This document shows, one piece after another, positions 62,420-64,000 of a stretch of 64,000 bases of DNA; positions within the stretch are counted from its first letter, which is position 1, and every line of letters begins with the position of its first letter. The notes beneath the pieces are model-generated. The model was not told where the DNA came from, did not search any database, and was given only the letters and a program-made list of their open reading frames with translations. The DNA comes from Andeanibacterium sp036384795 (GTDB taxonomy: Bacteria > Pseudomonadota > Alphaproteobacteria > Sphingomonadales > Sphingomonadaceae). A program made the translations under genes and the position numbers. The stretch covers positions 1 through 64,000 of the forward strand of contig DASVLP010000056.1 of assembly GCA_036384795.1 (NCBI GenBank), read 5' to 3'.

Positions 62420-63583
62420 ATGACGGTGGCCAACCCCGAGCTAGTGATCGCCCCGGTTGCGGGCAAGAAGGACTTGAACGCCTTCATCGACGTCCATTAC
62501 CGCCTGAACGAGAGCGACCCGAACTGGGTGCCGCAATTGCGCAGCGAGCTGGTCGAGCTGGTCACCCCGGGCAAGAACCCGTTCTTCGAGCATGCGCGCT
62601 GGCAGTTCTACCTCGCCCGGCGGGGCGACCGGGTGGTCGGGCGCATCTCCGCCCACATCGACGAACTGGCGCTGGCGCAGCCCGCGGACAAGGGCTTCGG
62701 CCCCGGCTGCGGACAATGGGGCTATCTCGAGGCGGAGGACGAGGAAACCGCACACGCGCTGATCGCTCAGGCCGAAGACTGGCTGAGCGGCCAGGGGATG
62801 ACCCGCGTGCTCGCGCCGATCAGCATGTCGATCTGGGAAGAGCCGGGCTTGCTGGTGAAAGGCCATGACCATCCGCCGACGGTGATGATGGGGCACCAGA
62901 ACCCGGCCTATCGCGGTTGGATCGAGCGCGTGGGCTATCAGCCGGCCAAGAAGCTGCTGACCTACGACCTCGACATAACCAAGGAATTCCCCCCGCTGGT
63001 CCGGCGGATCGTCGCCGCCGGCGAGAAGAACCCGCGGATCAGGATCCGCCCGGTCGAGATCAAGCACTTCGCGCGCGAGGCGGCGATCGTGATCGACATC
63101 CTCAACGATGCCTGGTCCGACAACTGGGGCTTCGTGCCGTTCACGGCGAAAGAGGCCGCGTACGGCGGCAAGAAGATGACGCCGCTGATCCGCGAGGACC
63201 TCAACATGATTGCCGAGCTCGACGGCGAACCGGTGGCGTTCATGCTGACCTGGTCGAACGCCAACGAGCCGATCAAGCAGATCGGCGGAAAGCTGTTGCC
63301 GTTCGGCTGGCTCAAGATGCTGATGTGGCTGAAAAACCCGAAGTGCAACACGATGCGGGTGCCCCTGATGGGGGTGAAGAAGAAGTTCCACAACTCGCGG
63401 CTCGCGAGCCAGCTTGCCTTCATGATGATCGAATACATCCGCCGCAACTCGGTGAAGAGCTACGGCGCGACCCGCGGCGAGATCGGCTGGATCCTCGACG
63501 ACAACCAGGGGATGATCGCGATCGCCGACGCGATCGACAGCAAGGTCAATAAGGAATATCTGATCTACGAAAAGGCGCTGTAG
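62420..63583 (+). CDS. GNAT-fold acyltransferase, candidate bacterial ceramide synthase
   Basis: The 387-residue protein has an N-terminal part with KDLNAFIDVHYRLNESDPNW, VGRISAHIDELAL and a C-terminal GNAT-like part with ILNDAWSDNWGFVPFTAKEA, AELDGEPVAFMLTWSNANEP and SYGATRGEIGWILDDN. Proteins of this type are often labelled N-acetyltransferase or (wrongly) dATP pyrophosphohydrolase; the family includes YghO and the Caulobacter ceramide synthase known from memory. Sphingomonads make sphingolipids, so this is a good candidate, not a proven one. GTG 62426 is a plausible alternative start; GAGAGGA stands before both. Confidence 0.7.
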   Translation: MTVANPELVIAPVAGKKDLNAFIDVHYRLNESDPNWVPQLRSELVELVTPGKNPFFEHARWQFYLARRGDRVVGRISAHIDELALAQPADKGFGPGCGQWGYLEAEDEETAHALIAQAEDWLSGQGMTRVLAPISMSIWEEPGLLVKGHDHPPTVMMGHQNPAYRGWIERVGYQPAKKLLTYDLDITKEFPPLVRRIVAAGEKNPRIRIRPVEIKHFAREAAIVIDILNDAWSDNWGFVPFTAKEAAYGGKKMTPLIREDLNMIAELDGEPVAFMLTWSNANEPIKQIGGKLLPFGWLKMLMWLKNPKCNTMRVPLMGVKKKFHNSRLASQLAFMMIEYIRRNSVKSYGATRGEIGWILDDNQGMIAIADAIDSKVNKEYLIYEKAL

Positions 63584-63632
63584 GCGCGGTACTCGGCACC
63601 GTCTTTTTAGAACGCAGCCGGCCCCCGAACGA

Positions 63633-63664
63633 AAAAGGCCTCCACCACGTGGGTAGAGGCCTTT
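63633..63664. terminator. Hairpin terminator after the GNAT-like gene
   Basis: AAAAGGCCTCCACC and GGGTAGAGGCCTTT pair with one mismatch around a short loop, about 50 bases after the stop. T-runs are short (CTTTCGG). Confidence 0.7.
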
Positions 63665-63848
63665 CGGGATCGTATCACCAGCCGCTTGGACGGGAGGGGG
63701 GTCTCGGCGGTGACAAAGGTAGAATGCACGGCCCCGAACGGGGTTCCCTCGCCCGCTTAAAAAAATCGAATTTTTTTCGATTTTTCTGTAAGCGGCTGTT
63801 TTAGCTAAAAGTTTCCGCCGTTCGCAGCTTCCGCTTGGATAACGTACG
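63665..63848. other. Intergenic region with AT-rich hairpin before phyR
   Basis: No gene is seen in the 245-base gap up to phyR. CCCC-GAAC-GGGG (63733-63744) and AAAAATCGAA-TTTTT-TTCGATTTTT (63761-63785) are hairpins. The second is terminator-like, with T-rich sides on both strands, unusual in this GC-rich genome. A small RNA upstream of phyR ended by it is possible, but no promoter for one was identified. Confidence 0.45.
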
Positions 63849-63873
63849 GGAACCAGTCGCCGGCTCCGCCGTT
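63849..63873 (+). promoter_or_regulatory. Sigma-EcfG promoter of phyR
   Basis: GGAAC (63849-63853), 16 bases and CGTT (63870-63873) match the general stress response consensus exactly, 36 bases before the phyR start. PhyR promoters are often under the control of EcfG in alphaproteobacteria, giving positive feedback. Confidence 0.85.
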
Positions 63874-63909
63874 GCAGGCAGAGCGCCAGTGCCAAAGGGA
63901 AGGGGTTTT

Positions 63910-64000
63910 ATGCCGCTTGGTGACCAGATCGCCGCCGAATTGCCGTATCTTCGTCGTTATGCCCGCGCACTGACCGGCTCCCAGGCCGTCGGTGACGCGC
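63910..64000 (+). CDS. phyR: PhyR general stress response regulator, first 30 codons
   Basis: The 30 visible codons read PLGDQIAAELPYLRRYARAL then TGSQAVGDA, the start of the sigma-like domain of PhyR, in which this helix mimics an ECF sigma factor and captures the anti-sigma NepR after phosphorylation. The ATG at 63910 follows AAAGGGAAGGGG. The gene continues beyond the right edge, where the receiver domain should follow. The EcfG promoter upstream supports the identity. Confidence 0.9.
   Translation, partial: MPLGDQIAAELPYLRRYARALTGSQAVGDA

Overview
The window is a GC-rich alphaproteobacterial chromosome segment, most likely from a sphingomonad (Sphingomonas, Novosphingobium or a relative). 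Supporting signs are the 16S rRNA sequence, an Atm1-type exporter, class I PHA synthase with phasin, a TonB-dependent receptor, a sphingan-like exopolysaccharide locus, a candidate ceramide synthase, and the start of phyR behind a sigma-EcfG promoter. This is a judgement from gene content; no database search was run.

Layout. 1-1.7 kb: the 5' three quarters of a 16S rRNA gene (minus strand) with leader, boxA and promoter. 1.7-7.7 kb: O-unit flippase, glycosyltransferase, a two-DTG aspartic protease, Atm1-like ABC exporter and a heme c lipoprotein. 7.8-23.8 kb: mostly housekeeping genes: hslVU, bamE, a cytochrome bc1 assembly chaperone, a DUF177 protein, ssb, feoAB, a COQ9-like protein, an ankyrin protein, SCO1, small conserved genes, ribD-ribE, tyrB, a DUF1134 (EipA-like) protein, tRNA-Ser and a double PilZ protein. 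24-32 kb: exopolysaccharide export and polymerisation (Wza-like, Wzc-like, Wzy-like, a NusG paralogue, a priming sugar transferase). 32.5-37.1 kb: a four-gene MacAB-TolC-type efflux operon on the minus strand.

37.4-54.1 kb is accessory in character. It holds a GMC oxidoreductase, a MarR regulator, a ThDP enzyme, an FAD monooxygenase, a TonB receptor, an NTF2-like lipoprotein, a second FAD oxidoreductase, a VOC protein, a truncated TonB-receptor remnant beside tRNA-Cys, a frameshifted MpaB-like gene, tRNA-Thr, a TbpB-like lipoprotein, and an AAHS-type transporter with a degenerate response-regulator-like protein. Together these look like a catabolic module for an aromatic or other hydrophobic substrate whose identity the sequence does not show. 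Several complex palindromic repeats lie between its genes.

54.2-64 kb returns to core functions: an alaC-like aminotransferase, phaC and phasin with a promoter framed by putative PhaR operators, clpS, lptF-lptG, a fatty acid desaturase, a GNAT-fold protein that may be the bacterial ceramide synthase, and the first 30 codons of phyR.

Regulatory signals legible in the sequence are an rrn promoter with boxA, a heat-shock promoter that would give hslV an essentially leaderless mRNA, a Fur-like box before feoAB, PhaR-like palindromes before the phasin gene, and sigma-EcfG promoters before phyR and a small DUF3309 membrane protein. No CRISPR array, transposase, integrase or prophage was seen.
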